NCBI GenBank assembly: GCA_023379075.1
Contig: JAMCSO010000018.1
Coordinates: forward strand, 1 to 31,507
Length of the DNA stretch: 31,507 nucleotides
Direction of reading: 5' to 3'
DNA from: Candidatus Martarchaeota archaeon
Lineage (GTDB): Archaea; Micrarchaeota; Micrarchaeia; Micrarchaeales; CABMGC01
The notes under the pieces: generated by a model
The model's database searches: none
The model's input: only the letters and a program-made list of their open reading frames with translations
Told to the model about the DNA's origin: nothing
Made by a program: the position numbers and the translations under genes
Shown: in pieces, positions 1 through 8,631 of the stretch
Numbering within the stretch: position 1 is the first letter of the stretch
Layout: every line of letters begins with the position of its first letter

Positions 1-1209
1 CTGATATCTGGCATCTTTGGGAAAACTGGAGGTAGGACGCGTAATTTTGTTGGTGCAGTAAAACTCCTGCTCTGCAACAGGATGGATAACGCAGTATCCG
101 TGCATCAGATACTTCCTATGTCTTCGGGAGAGAGATTCGGCCTTCTAGGCATCAAAGAAGGCATTTCGGAAAGATCCCTTTACAGGGCATTGCAGAGGTC
201 GGGCAGGGAGTTTCCAATCCTTCTTGAGAGATATCAGAACGTCGTTAAGAAATACGGATTGATGGATAGTATCCAGATATCAGATTTCTCCCCGTCGTAT
301 TTCGAAGGTAAGAATGCAGAGTTTGCAGCGCACGGATATTCAAGAGACCATAGGCCTGATAAGAAACAAGTTACCTGGGGCATTTCTACAGGAATAAACG
401 GAATACCTACTGCGCTGACCATACAGGATACGATTGTTGAGAACGGCCTGAACTATTTGACTTTGAAACCGAAGAAAGTCGGGACATATAAGAATCTTAT
501 AAAAGGTTTTGACAAGGAATGCGGAAAATTCGAATGCAACGGAGTTGAATACCTGTATACGAAGAAACAATCAAAACGCCATGGCGAGTTCCTGTACATC
601 TATTTCTCGAAGAAACTCTGCGAAGATCAGCTACACAAGAAAGAATCAAAGTTCAAGAAGAGAATGGCAAAAGGCGACGAACTTATCAAAAAGGCGAAAA
701 GGCACAAGACAGTCCAGATGTTTCCATCGAAAGAAAGTTGGATTGGGCTTTACCCTGAAATCCAACATTCTCTTGTCGACATATGCAACCCTTACATAAC
801 TAATATTGAGGGTTTCTTCATCCTAGAAAGTTCTTTGGATGCGGAACCGCAAAAGATGCTTGAACTCTATAAACAGAGAGACTCCGCGGAAAAATTCATC
901 AGGGGAATGAAGGAAGGCGGCGAACTCAGGCCAATCCGACACTGGAATAAATGGGCAATCATCGGCGCACTGTTCATCTGTTTCCTCGCAACTGCCATGA
1001 TAAATTTGACACTGAATTCGTGCAAGGATCCTGACGTCAAGAATTTTAAGTTACTCAGAAAATACCTCGGAAATTTGACACTTACAGTGATTTACCCACA
1101 AAACGCGTTCAGAATCAGGGTCGTGAGCAATCTTTCACCCCCAATTGAGGCAATTTTAGGGGATTTTCCCTTAAGATACTGGGATAAAAACCTCAATCTG
1201 CTCTGGTAA
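1..1209 (+). CDS. IS1634/IS4-type transposase, 5' end outside window, probably inactive
   Basis: DDE transposase of the IS1634/IS4 type, which would move an insertion sequence by cut-and-paste. The frame is open from base 1 with no stop, so the true start is upstream; the first ATG (82) is internal. Seen: a DSIQISDFSPSYFEG segment fitting the first catalytic Asp region, the block GYSRDHRPDKKQVTWGIS typical of the family, NYLTLKPKKVGTYK, and near the end YKQRDSAEKFIRGMKEGG, which fits the Y-R-E/K signature around the catalytic Glu. Between TALTIQ and NYLTLK the usual stretch with the second catalytic Asp seems missing (inference from memory of the family), so the copy is probably dead. A degraded second transposase follows at once. 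Confidence 0.75.
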   Translation: MISGIFGKTGGRTRNFVGAVKLLLCNRMDNAVSVHQILPMSSGERFGLLGIKEGISERSLYRALQRSGREFPILLERYQNVVKKYGLMDSIQISDFSPSYFEGKNAEFAAHGYSRDHRPDKKQVTWGISTGINGIPTALTIQDTIVENGLNYLTLKPKKVGTYKNLIKGFDKECGKFECNGVEYLYTKKQSKRHGEFLYIYFSKKLCEDQLHKKESKFKKRMAKGDELIKKAKRHKTVQMFPSKESWIGLYPEIQHSLVDICNPYITNIEGFFILESSLDAEPQKMLELYKQRDSAEKFIRGMKEGGELRPIRHWNKWAIIGALFICFLATAMINLTLNSCKDPDVKNFKLLRKYLGNLTLTVIYPQNAFRIRVVSNLSPPIEAILGDFPLRYWDKNLNLLW

Positions 1210-1212
1210 AAG

Positions 1213-1229
1213 TCGATTTGGCGAATCGA
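1213..1229. repeat. Small inverted repeat behind the transposase
   Basis: TCGATT, a five-base loop TGGCG and AATCGA form a perfect 6-bp hairpin three bases after the transposase stop. It could be a weak terminator or part of an element end. No U-run follows and no partner copy was found at the left side because the left end is outside the window. Confidence 0.3.
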
Positions 1230-1273
1230 GTTAGGTCAAAAGGTTAGAGACTTCACTACTCAAAGTGGCGAAC

Positions 1274-1758
1274 TTAAGTTGGATAGTATTTCTTCAATTT
1301 CTTCCCATACTTCCCTTTGGTCCTACTTACTGGCACACCTTCCATCGCAAAGGCATTATTGACTTTCCGCAGATGTCTTCTCTTATGAATCTGCGGTGTT
1401 CCTCGGAATCATATTCTTTATCTGCAGTAACATTCCTCAGTGGCACAACTCTGTGACTCCTTTCTACCAGGGGTTCTAAATTAACATTGTCATTTGCGTC
1501 AGAACGTCTGTCTATTGCTGTGATAATCGCCTCTTGGTCCGTATCAACAGGCATCGAGTGTTTGAAATAGTCCTTTCGTTTGCTCCTTTCATTCTATCTA
1601 TGTAGTGATTTGATGCATGAAATGTCCTAGGGCACGTCTCTGTATACATTGTCTCCATGTGCCATAAGACATACTGATACTGCCAACTGGTGCTGCGTAA
1701 AATCCTTCTTCGAGAACTTATTCGAGTACTCTTTCATGCGCCGTTTTACTGGTATCAT
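1274..1758 (-). pseudogene. Decayed IS5-type transposase
   Basis: Three pieces of one transposase can be read on the minus strand in different frames. The N-terminus starts at the ATG at 1758 (MIPVKRRMKEYSNKFSKKDF) and stops after ..VYRDVP at a TAG. A middle and C-terminal piece (about 1327-1580) contains KDYFKHSMPVDTDQEAI, the first-Asp region of IS5-type enzymes, and NVTADKEYDSEEHRRFI, the second-Asp region. A shift of frame near 1325 leads to the tail PVSRTKGKYGKKLKKYYPT with its stop at 1274-1276. Intact relatives are about 300 residues, so a large internal part is also deleted. It cannot encode an active enzyme. Confidence 0.8.
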
Positions 1759-1885
1759 TCAGAGGTCAATAAACCTCTTAAACTCAGGTTCCCTATCCCT
1801 TTCCATTTGGGTCGCAAGATAACGCACATGCCGAAGGGTTAAACCACTTCAGCCCCTAATGCGAATAGAGGATTTCTACAATGCC

Positions 1886-2623
1886 TCAAACAAAGACATT
1901 GCAGATCAACAGAGCAACGATGATTATATCTGCAACTGTACCGCTGCTGGCTCCATTTTTCTCTATGAATATATCAAAGAAATACACGAAAAGCATTGCA
2001 ATCAATGCAATGAGTATCAACATATCCCGTTTCCTGATTCCTTTCTTGTTATTTCCCCACATAAACGATAGCATAATCGATGCGAATGCCAAGATTGCTA
2101 TTGTTGCCTCATTAATTTGTATAGAGATCCTTGCTGTCCCCACATCCCTATTAAGGGCTGTAATGTCTCCAAGCAGAAGTATAAATAGAAGAAACAGGAA
2201 GAGTCTTTTCTTTGCAGAGTCTGGTAGATATCTGCTCTTAGGAGACCTTTTCTCTCCCCCAACAAGCAGATTCAGTATAACCATAACTATCCCAAATATT
2301 ACATAAACGGCGTTCAGGAACAAGGGCTTTCCAGCGCTTATCGCAAGATTGAAGAATTGTGATACAAAGACTAATCCCATCAATATGAACAGACTCCTCC
2401 TCTGGGTCTCCAAAGCCTTATCTGATACGTCCTTCCAGCGACTTATCACATATAATATAAGAATTAAGCAAAAGAAAGCAGTCCCAAGATCTCCTGCCAC
2501 AAAAAGCCAATTTCCCCATGCTCCCCAGAAGCCAGTCGCAAATGTCGACGTAATAAATAGAATGCACAATACCAAAGCAACGTACCGTCTCCCTATATTG
2601 ACTTCATCAACTTCGGTATGCAT
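1886..2623 (-). CDS. Multi-pass membrane protein of unknown function
   Basis: A 245-residue protein that I do not recognise. About eight hydrophobic stretches of 17-22 residues are visible (roughly residues 13-32, 36-60, 73-94, 99-120, 138-156, 168-190, 197-216 and 222-243), separated by short charged loops such as GGEKRSPKSRY and WGNNKKGIRKRD. This is the pattern of an integral membrane protein with little outside the bilayer. There is no signal peptide beyond the first helix and no catalytic motif. It stands alone between transposase debris and the divergent giant surface gene, with about 145 bp shared upstream. The start is the ATG at 2623; the next in-frame Met is far inside. Confidence 0.7.
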   Translation of the reverse strand: MHTEVDEVNIGRRYVALVLCILFITSTFATGFWGAWGNWLFVAGDLGTAFFCLILILYVISRWKDVSDKALETQRRSLFILMGLVFVSQFFNLAISAGKPLFLNAVYVIFGIVMVILNLLVGGEKRSPKSRYLPDSAKKRLFLFLLFILLLGDITALNRDVGTARISIQINEATIAILAFASIMLSFMWGNNKKGIRKRDMLILIALIAMLFVYFFDIFIEKNGASSGTVADIIIVALLICNVFV

Positions 2624-2720
2624 ATGCTACACTAAGATGCAGACCAATTTAAGCCTTATCGAACTTCTGGTTCTTGGGATCTAGTTCTCTGCATATAATA
2701 CAATAAGCCCTATATCTAGA

Positions 2721-2736
2721 AATATTTATATAATAG
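2721..2736 (+). promoter_or_regulatory. TATA-box promoter of the giant surface gene
   Basis: The A/T-rich run around ATTTATATAATAG is centred about 39 bp before the ATG at 2768. With usual archaeal spacing, transcription would start near 2755 and leave a leader of about 13 nt. Confidence 0.5.
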
Positions 2737-2767
2737 ATAAAGCAAGGAGTTAATTGTCAGTGGTCTG

Positions 2768-5700
2768 ATGCGCAAAGCCATAGCTTACATTGTATTTTTG
2801 GCACTGCTTTCAATAATACTCATTTTTTATCATGCGTCTGCAAAAAGCCCAGACCCTTACTCGGCATCTTTCAGCCAATATACACACAATACAAATAGTG
2901 TGCAGCCTACCCTGGCACAAGCATCAAGCCAATGTACTCTGAGCTCAGGATCCTCTTCATCTTCTGGTTCTGCATCGTGTGCAATCTCGTACACATTAAC
3001 AACGCCTTCTACAACCTCTCCAGCATCACTATCTAGCCAACAGATCTCAACCGGACTAATAACCTCTCCAACAAATAGCGTAGCAAAATACAATGACAAA
3101 AATGTCCCATACCTTATAACATGTCCAGCAACCCCAGAAACAAACCCAACTGATAACCTATATTTATATTCCGGTTCGGCTTCCGGAGCAACATATACCG
3201 CGGGGGATGGGTGCCTGTTAAGCACTCAATCCTTCACTACTACAATAACATTGCCTACCTCAATATCATGGAGCAACACCCAATACGCCAGTGCAGCCGT
3301 TGGCAATCTTCAATTCAGCAATCCTGGCTCATTGAGCATTCAGAATCTTGGTTATTCTCCCATGGTTGACGGTGCAATAGGAAATGCTTATGGTACAGAA
3401 TCTTACATCTTCAAAGGCCTGCCAGGATATGCCCAGCAGGACATCTGGACATGGAGTGCAGAATTCGCAAATCTGAACAACATACCGACAAACCTGCAGA
3501 CAAGCTTTAGCAGTTCTTCTTATTATCCATCTGGACTTACCTATCAAACAAATGTCGGGAGCCTTAGCTGCCAATACACTTATCAGTATCAGGAAACTAC
3601 TTCTCTTCAAAGTGTGTCGAACAGCGAGATACCTTTCAACGAGGTAACTCAAAACAGTTATGCCACTTTACAGACACCAATTCTGCCTTACTTTACTTAT
3701 AATTATATTGTATCTAATCCCTCATTAGTCACGGAAAATGATCTCAATTTATCCTTATCCTATGATATATTCAGCCCATGGACATACTACAACGCACCGA
3801 ATTCTCTAGATCCATTCCCAATAGATACTCCAAGCCAGTTCTTCTCAAATTACAACGGTGTTCTTATAATCTCAAACAGGTCACAGAATAACTTTGGGTT
3901 GTCCATATCCGATCTTGAACAAAGGATATCATTCATCAACAACCTAGGTTCTTCTATCCCACCGACTTCGGGGGGCTCCAGTCCTCAATCTGGCCAATCG
4001 GGCTCGATACAATTCCAGCCCGGAAATCTCGGCGGCTGCTCTGGCACGGATCCGATAGCAACTGGCAATCCGACATATGACCAATATGACTGCCTTATAA
4101 TAACAGCGATAGATAATCTCAACAATCAGAATTCGCCAGCATATGCAGTTATGGATCCAAAGATAATCAAGGCACAGATATTCCAGGAATCCTCTTTTAA
4201 CAGCCAGGCAGTAAGCTCTGATACTCCCTGCAGTGGAGCAACATCCTCAACTGGAGATCACTCTCTCGGATTGATGCAGATAACTCCTTGTGACTTCCCT
4301 GCATTCGCAGGATGGACTAACGTTAATCTACAGACTGCTTTCAATCCACAGGCAAACATATACTATGGTATAGACAACATTCTTGCCTATAATATTCAAG
4401 ACGCTATGAATGCTTATAGTGGGTGCACAGATGAGCAGTATCTCTTCATGGGGCTTGCAATATATAATGGCGGTCTGAATGCAGTAACAGGCTGTGGCCA
4501 ATATGCTTCATGGAGCTCTTATGTTTCTGACATAATGTCAAAGTATCAGATACTTTACGGCAACACTGGACCTTATTCATACACTGGACCAGCCACTCCT
4601 CTCACAAACCAAATAGGCAATGTTATTTCAATTTCAGCCCTTCCAAATGACTATATATACCTTCTGAATTATTCTGCGTCTCAGCAGACAAATTATCTAT
4701 TCATATTGAGGACTATGCCAAAAGGGGCATTCAATACATCCTCAGATCAACCTTCTGTTGTAACCAATGCAAATTCTCTCGGCAACTGGAACAGCAACTG
4801 GAATTCCTATTGGAGCAATGTGATTAGTCAACAAAATAATACTGTATACTTATTAAGTAAAATGCAGGTTCCTTGCTCAGGACCAAACAATCAATGCACA
4901 ATATCCGCGCCAAGTGGCGGAGCTTCAGTTACAAGCACCTTCAATGCAATAAATATGTCAGTATCCTTTGGTGGCACGGTCTTCCTGACCGGAATCAATT
5001 CTACACAGAATTGCCTGGGCTCTGCAATTAAGAATTGCGTGGGCACATCGCCTGCTTTGATGAAGATTTCAGATACTCTTACAAGCACTCCAACAACTAC
5101 TGGTCCTGTAAACTTAGGCCCAACATTGACAAGTTCAAACTTGCTGCATGAAGGAATTCTAACTTATTATAATCTGGATAGCCTTCCTGAGATAGCTGCA
5201 TCACCAACGGGCGCTCTAGTATTCGCCGCAAATCCTCAGTTGGGGTATGTCTTTGTATTTGATGGCAATACTTTAAATTTCCAGACCAACATAAACCTTG
5301 CTTATCAGGCAGTCAATTCCATGTCAGGACAAGTAGAAGCAATACTTAACATCTCAAATTATCTTTATGGCGGCGGACTTTACAACTATTCATTTAATAG
5401 CGGATCATCTAATGTAATACAATTTGATAATAATATAGATTCAATTCCTGCCGATTATCTTGACAACCTCACATATCACCATCCTCTTGCACTATCTGAT
5501 ATTAATGGATACTTGTATGTTCTAGACGATTGGGCTGGAAGCGTTGCGAACGCAGAGCCAAACTGCGGCATAGTTCATGGTCCCCAATGTACTTTCAAAG
5601 GCACATATTTCAATATACTGATGTTAAGATCTCTAAATTCAACTGGAGCAAACACCCAGATAAATCCAACATTCTTCAATGATATGTTTGCTACTTCAAG

Positions 5701-8578
5701 TTGTAGTGCTCTATCCTCAGTTCAGACAACCTGCCTTACTTCTGAGCCACCATCATCTGCATGCACTCCATCAAGTTCTTGTGCATGGGTTCCAACCGGA
5801 TCGACAGAATGCAGTCTTGGAGGAGTAGGATCTCCTGTTCCATCTACTTATAGCACCTCATATGCTTGCAGATCCATATCAAATTCAAAATCTTCAACTT
5901 ATTACAGTCTAGCATCAGGATCTTACTATGCTAATCAGACATACCCTCCATATGGGTGGGTTCTCTCAGCAAACATTACCCTCGGTGAGATTACACCTCT
6001 TGGGATATATTCACATACACTGATCCCTACAAATATTATATCCTTCTGTTCGTCTGGATGCACATACGGGCCAAACAACATGCCTATAAATTATCACGGA
6101 GTTTATCTCCCAATAGGTCCATCATTATGGTCTATTGCACATATATCCGGAAAGACCTCTCCACAATTCTATCAAACATCAGGGGGAGTAGACAATGCAT
6201 TTACACCAATTATGAGAGGAGTAGGTTTCTCAGTCAATTTCAACAATACAGCCGCTATTTTATTCAATACGGGCAGCATTGATCACAGAAAAGCACTGTT
6301 CTTTAATGACAACGTAAACAATTCCTACCAATATAATGAATTAATATTGGCAAAGTTCGACATACAAAATTATACGCGGCTATTTGATGGAGGACCGTAC
6401 CAATGTTATACTACTGATGCAACGCCTGGAGCATGTACTAATGAGCCAGAAATAGCAAAGCTTTCTGCCCCAATATACTTAGAAAATGATCCATTCAAAT
6501 TCATAGAAAACATAGGAAGCGGAACATACTTCAGTTTTCTTAACGCTTTCAATTCCGAATTCAGCGGAGGCCAGACAGCTACAAGTTCTTACTCTCTTAA
6601 CTCTAATTGCGCTTACGCCTTAGAGAATGGCCAATCCTGTACATCCCCAAGCGGCCAATCGATATCTTCATCAGAGATAAGCTCAAATTCTCTCAACCTG
6701 CTCAACAATCTGCAGAATGGCGGAACCTCCCAGCAACTCTCTGGAATAACTACTGCAATAAACAGCATGATAAGCGGATACGTCCTTATTCCATACTCCT
6801 ATACCTATTCCATAAGTCAGAATTATCAATGGAATCTTATTTCTCAGTCAACAGCTGCAAGATCTCAGGTAACAGAAGCATCCTCGCTGCCAATATGTGA
6901 TGTAGGTCAAACTGCTGTAAACTGTGAAGGCGTTACTGTATGTAGCTGTGAACCTCCTAATCATCTTCAAACCGCGGCTTACTCGTCAAGTTCCTGCCCA
7001 AATACTGTTACTTCAGTATGTTTCGGTCCTCCCCCTAGTGGTGGAGGAGGAAGCAGCGGCAGCACATCATGTCCTGCAGATCCTGCCCAATCTTCAACGC
7101 AAACATATACTATCTACTCAGATGCTTTGCTATCTGGCCACTCAAACAGCCTGCAGGCAGGAATAGATAGCGGTGATTCTTACATACAATTCCTTAACAA
7201 TAACTATTATGTGCCGAATCTTTCTGATGAGGGCCAGATATTCTCTCCATACTTATTTTCTACCTTCTTAACCAATAGAGACATAGGTTCCGTATATGTA
7301 AACAGCACAATTTCAAAGGATTCAAACCAACAGATACTGCTAAATGCTACAAGAAGTTTGACCTACAATGTCATACAGTTCAGCCAAGGCTCGTACCCTG
7401 GCTATGAAACTATCACATCAGAGCCTATAGGTCCTTACAACGGTATAAAGTACTCAATACTAAAGAGTCCTATAACGAGCGACATAAAGACCAACTTTGT
7501 ACTCAACAAGACATTAAACTCATCTGCGGTCTCACTCTTTAATTTCTATAAAATACTGACTAAAACGGACAACATTTATCTTAATATTCTCAGCAACACC
7601 TACACAAGCGTATATGGGACGAGCAATGTTCTCGGATACAATAGACTCATATATGCATTAAACGACAGGTTCAACAATACTATATTCGTGCCTATGGACC
7701 TGGACATAGCAAACATAACCACAATCAACCTATCGATAGCAACCTCTGTCAATACCTTAAACACCAACGATACTACCCTCTACCTCAATGGGACAGCAGG
7801 TTACGATACTTTAGCTGGAAACTTTGTACCCCTTACGGGTGGCACAATATATCTCTATTACGATGCAGATATAAATTTTGCAGGCTTCAATCCTCAGTCT
7901 CCGACTGGGGCTACACAATCTATGTTATGTGCATTTGGAAATACGATTACTGGTGGTTGCACACTTGCAAACCCATCATGGCTTGGTCTTGAGACATATA
8001 GCAATTATCAAGAGTACGCTCCTGCTTACAATGCTCTGGGTGAGTGTGCTCCGTCTCCAGATAGCCTTCTTGCACCAAGGAAATATAATTGCAACATCTA
8101 CGGAAACGATGGCCAGAGAAACATACCGTCTTCATGTCCCGTCTCACCTCAAGGAAACCAGCAATACTGTGTTCCAATATTCTCAAATGGTACTGGAAGC
8201 TGCACTTCGCAGATTGGTCTGATAGGTTCTGTAACAACAAATGCCGTTGGTGCATTCAGCACAAATATAATTGCATGCGGAAGTGATTATGCTTCCATAA
8301 TAGCGAGATTCTATGGATCCCCATCCCCACAGCCGACAGTTGCTTATCAATCGTCTCTTCCAAACTCTGCAGATCCGTCTATACCTCCCTCGTACAATAA
8401 TGGGTTCAGCGTGATAAGCTATATATGGGCTCCAAATGTTACTACTCAGAGCGTACAGATAGGTTCATTTGAACTTAGCTCAGGCAATATACTAATAGTA
8501 CCAGCACTGGCAATAATGGCACTTGCCTTTCTGCTATCCCAGCGCTCGAAAAAGGTTAAAAGGAGGAAATCCGTATAA
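2768..8578 (+). CDS. Giant secreted surface protein with lytic-transglycosylase-like domain
   Basis: A 1936-residue protein. Residues 1-25 form a signal peptide (MRKAIAYIVFLALLSIILIF, then a small-residue cleavage region). A C-terminal helix (about 1905-1926, ILIVPALAIMALAFLLS) is followed by the basic tail RSKKVKRRKSV, so the bulk should lie outside the cell, anchored at its C-terminus. Residues about 455-600 resemble SLT/goose-lysozyme lytic transglycosylases: IFQESSFNSQA with the candidate catalytic Glu474, GLMQITP at 501-507, and AIYNGG at 564-569. After this come beta-propeller-like stretches (for example PTGALVFAANPQLGYVFVFD), a Cys-rich stretch and a Gly/Ser linker near residues 1420-1440. 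Asn-X-Ser/Thr sequons are very abundant, suggesting heavy N-glycosylation. The domain call is from motifs; cleavage of a glycan is inferred. The next gene on the same strand starts 53 bp downstream. Confidence 0.85.
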   Translation: MRKAIAYIVFLALLSIILIFYHASAKSPDPYSASFSQYTHNTNSVQPTLAQASSQCTLSSGSSSSSGSASCAISYTLTTPSTTSPASLSSQQISTGLITSPTNSVAKYNDKNVPYLITCPATPETNPTDNLYLYSGSASGATYTAGDGCLLSTQSFTTTITLPTSISWSNTQYASAAVGNLQFSNPGSLSIQNLGYSPMVDGAIGNAYGTESYIFKGLPGYAQQDIWTWSAEFANLNNIPTNLQTSFSSSSYYPSGLTYQTNVGSLSCQYTYQYQETTSLQSVSNSEIPFNEVTQNSYATLQTPILPYFTYNYIVSNPSLVTENDLNLSLSYDIFSPWTYYNAPNSLDPFPIDTPSQFFSNYNGVLIISNRSQNNFGLSISDLEQRISFINNLGSSIPPTSGGSSPQSGQSGSIQFQPGNLGGCSGTDPIATGNPTYDQYDCLIITAIDNLNNQNSPAYAVMDPKIIKAQIFQESSFNSQAVSSDTPCSGATSSTGDHSLGLMQITPCDFPAFAGWTNVNLQTAFNPQANIYYGIDNILAYNIQDAMNAYSGCTDEQYLFMGLAIYNGGLNAVTGCGQYASWSSYVSDIMSKYQILYGNTGPYSYTGPATPLTNQIGNVISISALPNDYIYLLNYSASQQTNYLFILRTMPKGAFNTSSDQPSVVTNANSLGNWNSNWNSYWSNVISQQNNTVYLLSKMQVPCSGPNNQCTISAPSGGASVTSTFNAINMSVSFGGTVFLTGINSTQNCLGSAIKNCVGTSPALMKISDTLTSTPTTTGPVNLGPTLTSSNLLHEGILTYYNLDSLPEIAASPTGALVFAANPQLGYVFVFDGNTLNFQTNINLAYQAVNSMSGQVEAILNISNYLYGGGLYNYSFNSGSSNVIQFDNNIDSIPADYLDNLTYHHPLALSDINGYLYVLDDWAGSVANAEPNCGIVHGPQCTFKGTYFNILMLRSLNSTGANTQINPTFFNDMFATSSCSALSSVQTTCLTSEPPSSACTPSSSCAWVPTGSTECSLGGVGSPVPSTYSTSYACRSISNSKSSTYYSLASGSYYANQTYPPYGWVLSANITLGEITPLGIYSHTLIPTNIISFCSSGCTYGPNNMPINYHGVYLPIGPSLWSIAHISGKTSPQFYQTSGGVDNAFTPIMRGVGFSVNFNNTAAILFNTGSIDHRKALFFNDNVNNSYQYNELILAKFDIQNYTRLFDGGPYQCYTTDATPGACTNEPEIAKLSAPIYLENDPFKFIENIGSGTYFSFLNAFNSEFSGGQTATSSYSLNSNCAYALENGQSCTSPSGQSISSSEISSNSLNLLNNLQNGGTSQQLSGITTAINSMISGYVLIPYSYTYSISQNYQWNLISQSTAARSQVTEASSLPICDVGQTAVNCEGVTVCSCEPPNHLQTAAYSSSSCPNTVTSVCFGPPPSGGGGSSGSTSCPADPAQSSTQTYTIYSDALLSGHSNSLQAGIDSGDSYIQFLNNNYYVPNLSDEGQIFSPYLFSTFLTNRDIGSVYVNSTISKDSNQQILLNATRSLTYNVIQFSQGSYPGYETITSEPIGPYNGIKYSILKSPITSDIKTNFVLNKTLNSSAVSLFNFYKILTKTDNIYLNILSNTYTSVYGTSNVLGYNRLIYALNDRFNNTIFVPMDLDIANITTINLSIATSVNTLNTNDTTLYLNGTAGYDTLAGNFVPLTGGTIYLYYDADINFAGFNPQSPTGATQSMLCAFGNTITGGCTLANPSWLGLETYSNYQEYAPAYNALGECAPSPDSLLAPRKYNCNIYGNDGQRNIPSSCPVSPQGNQQYCVPIFSNGTGSCTSQIGLIGSVTTNAVGAFSTNIIACGSDYASIIARFYGSPSPQPTVAYQSSLPNSADPSIPPSYNNGFSVISYIWAPNVTTQSVQIGSFELSSGNILIVPALAIMALAFLLSQRSKKVKRRKSV

Positions 8579-8631
8579 AGTGGATTTCAGATACATATAA
8601 GAATGAGAATTGCACCTTTATCACTGATTGG

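Noticed and set aside
1237..1855. Possible terminal repeats (GGTTA..ACTTCA) around the IS5-like relic
   Set aside because: The two similar stretches (near 1239 and 1837) are in direct, not inverted, orientation and only loosely alike.
4891..5088. 65-residue minus-strand frame inside the giant gene
   Set aside because: It is a shadow of the long plus-strand gene; its likeness to the frame at 12683 follows from the shared 60-bp DNA.
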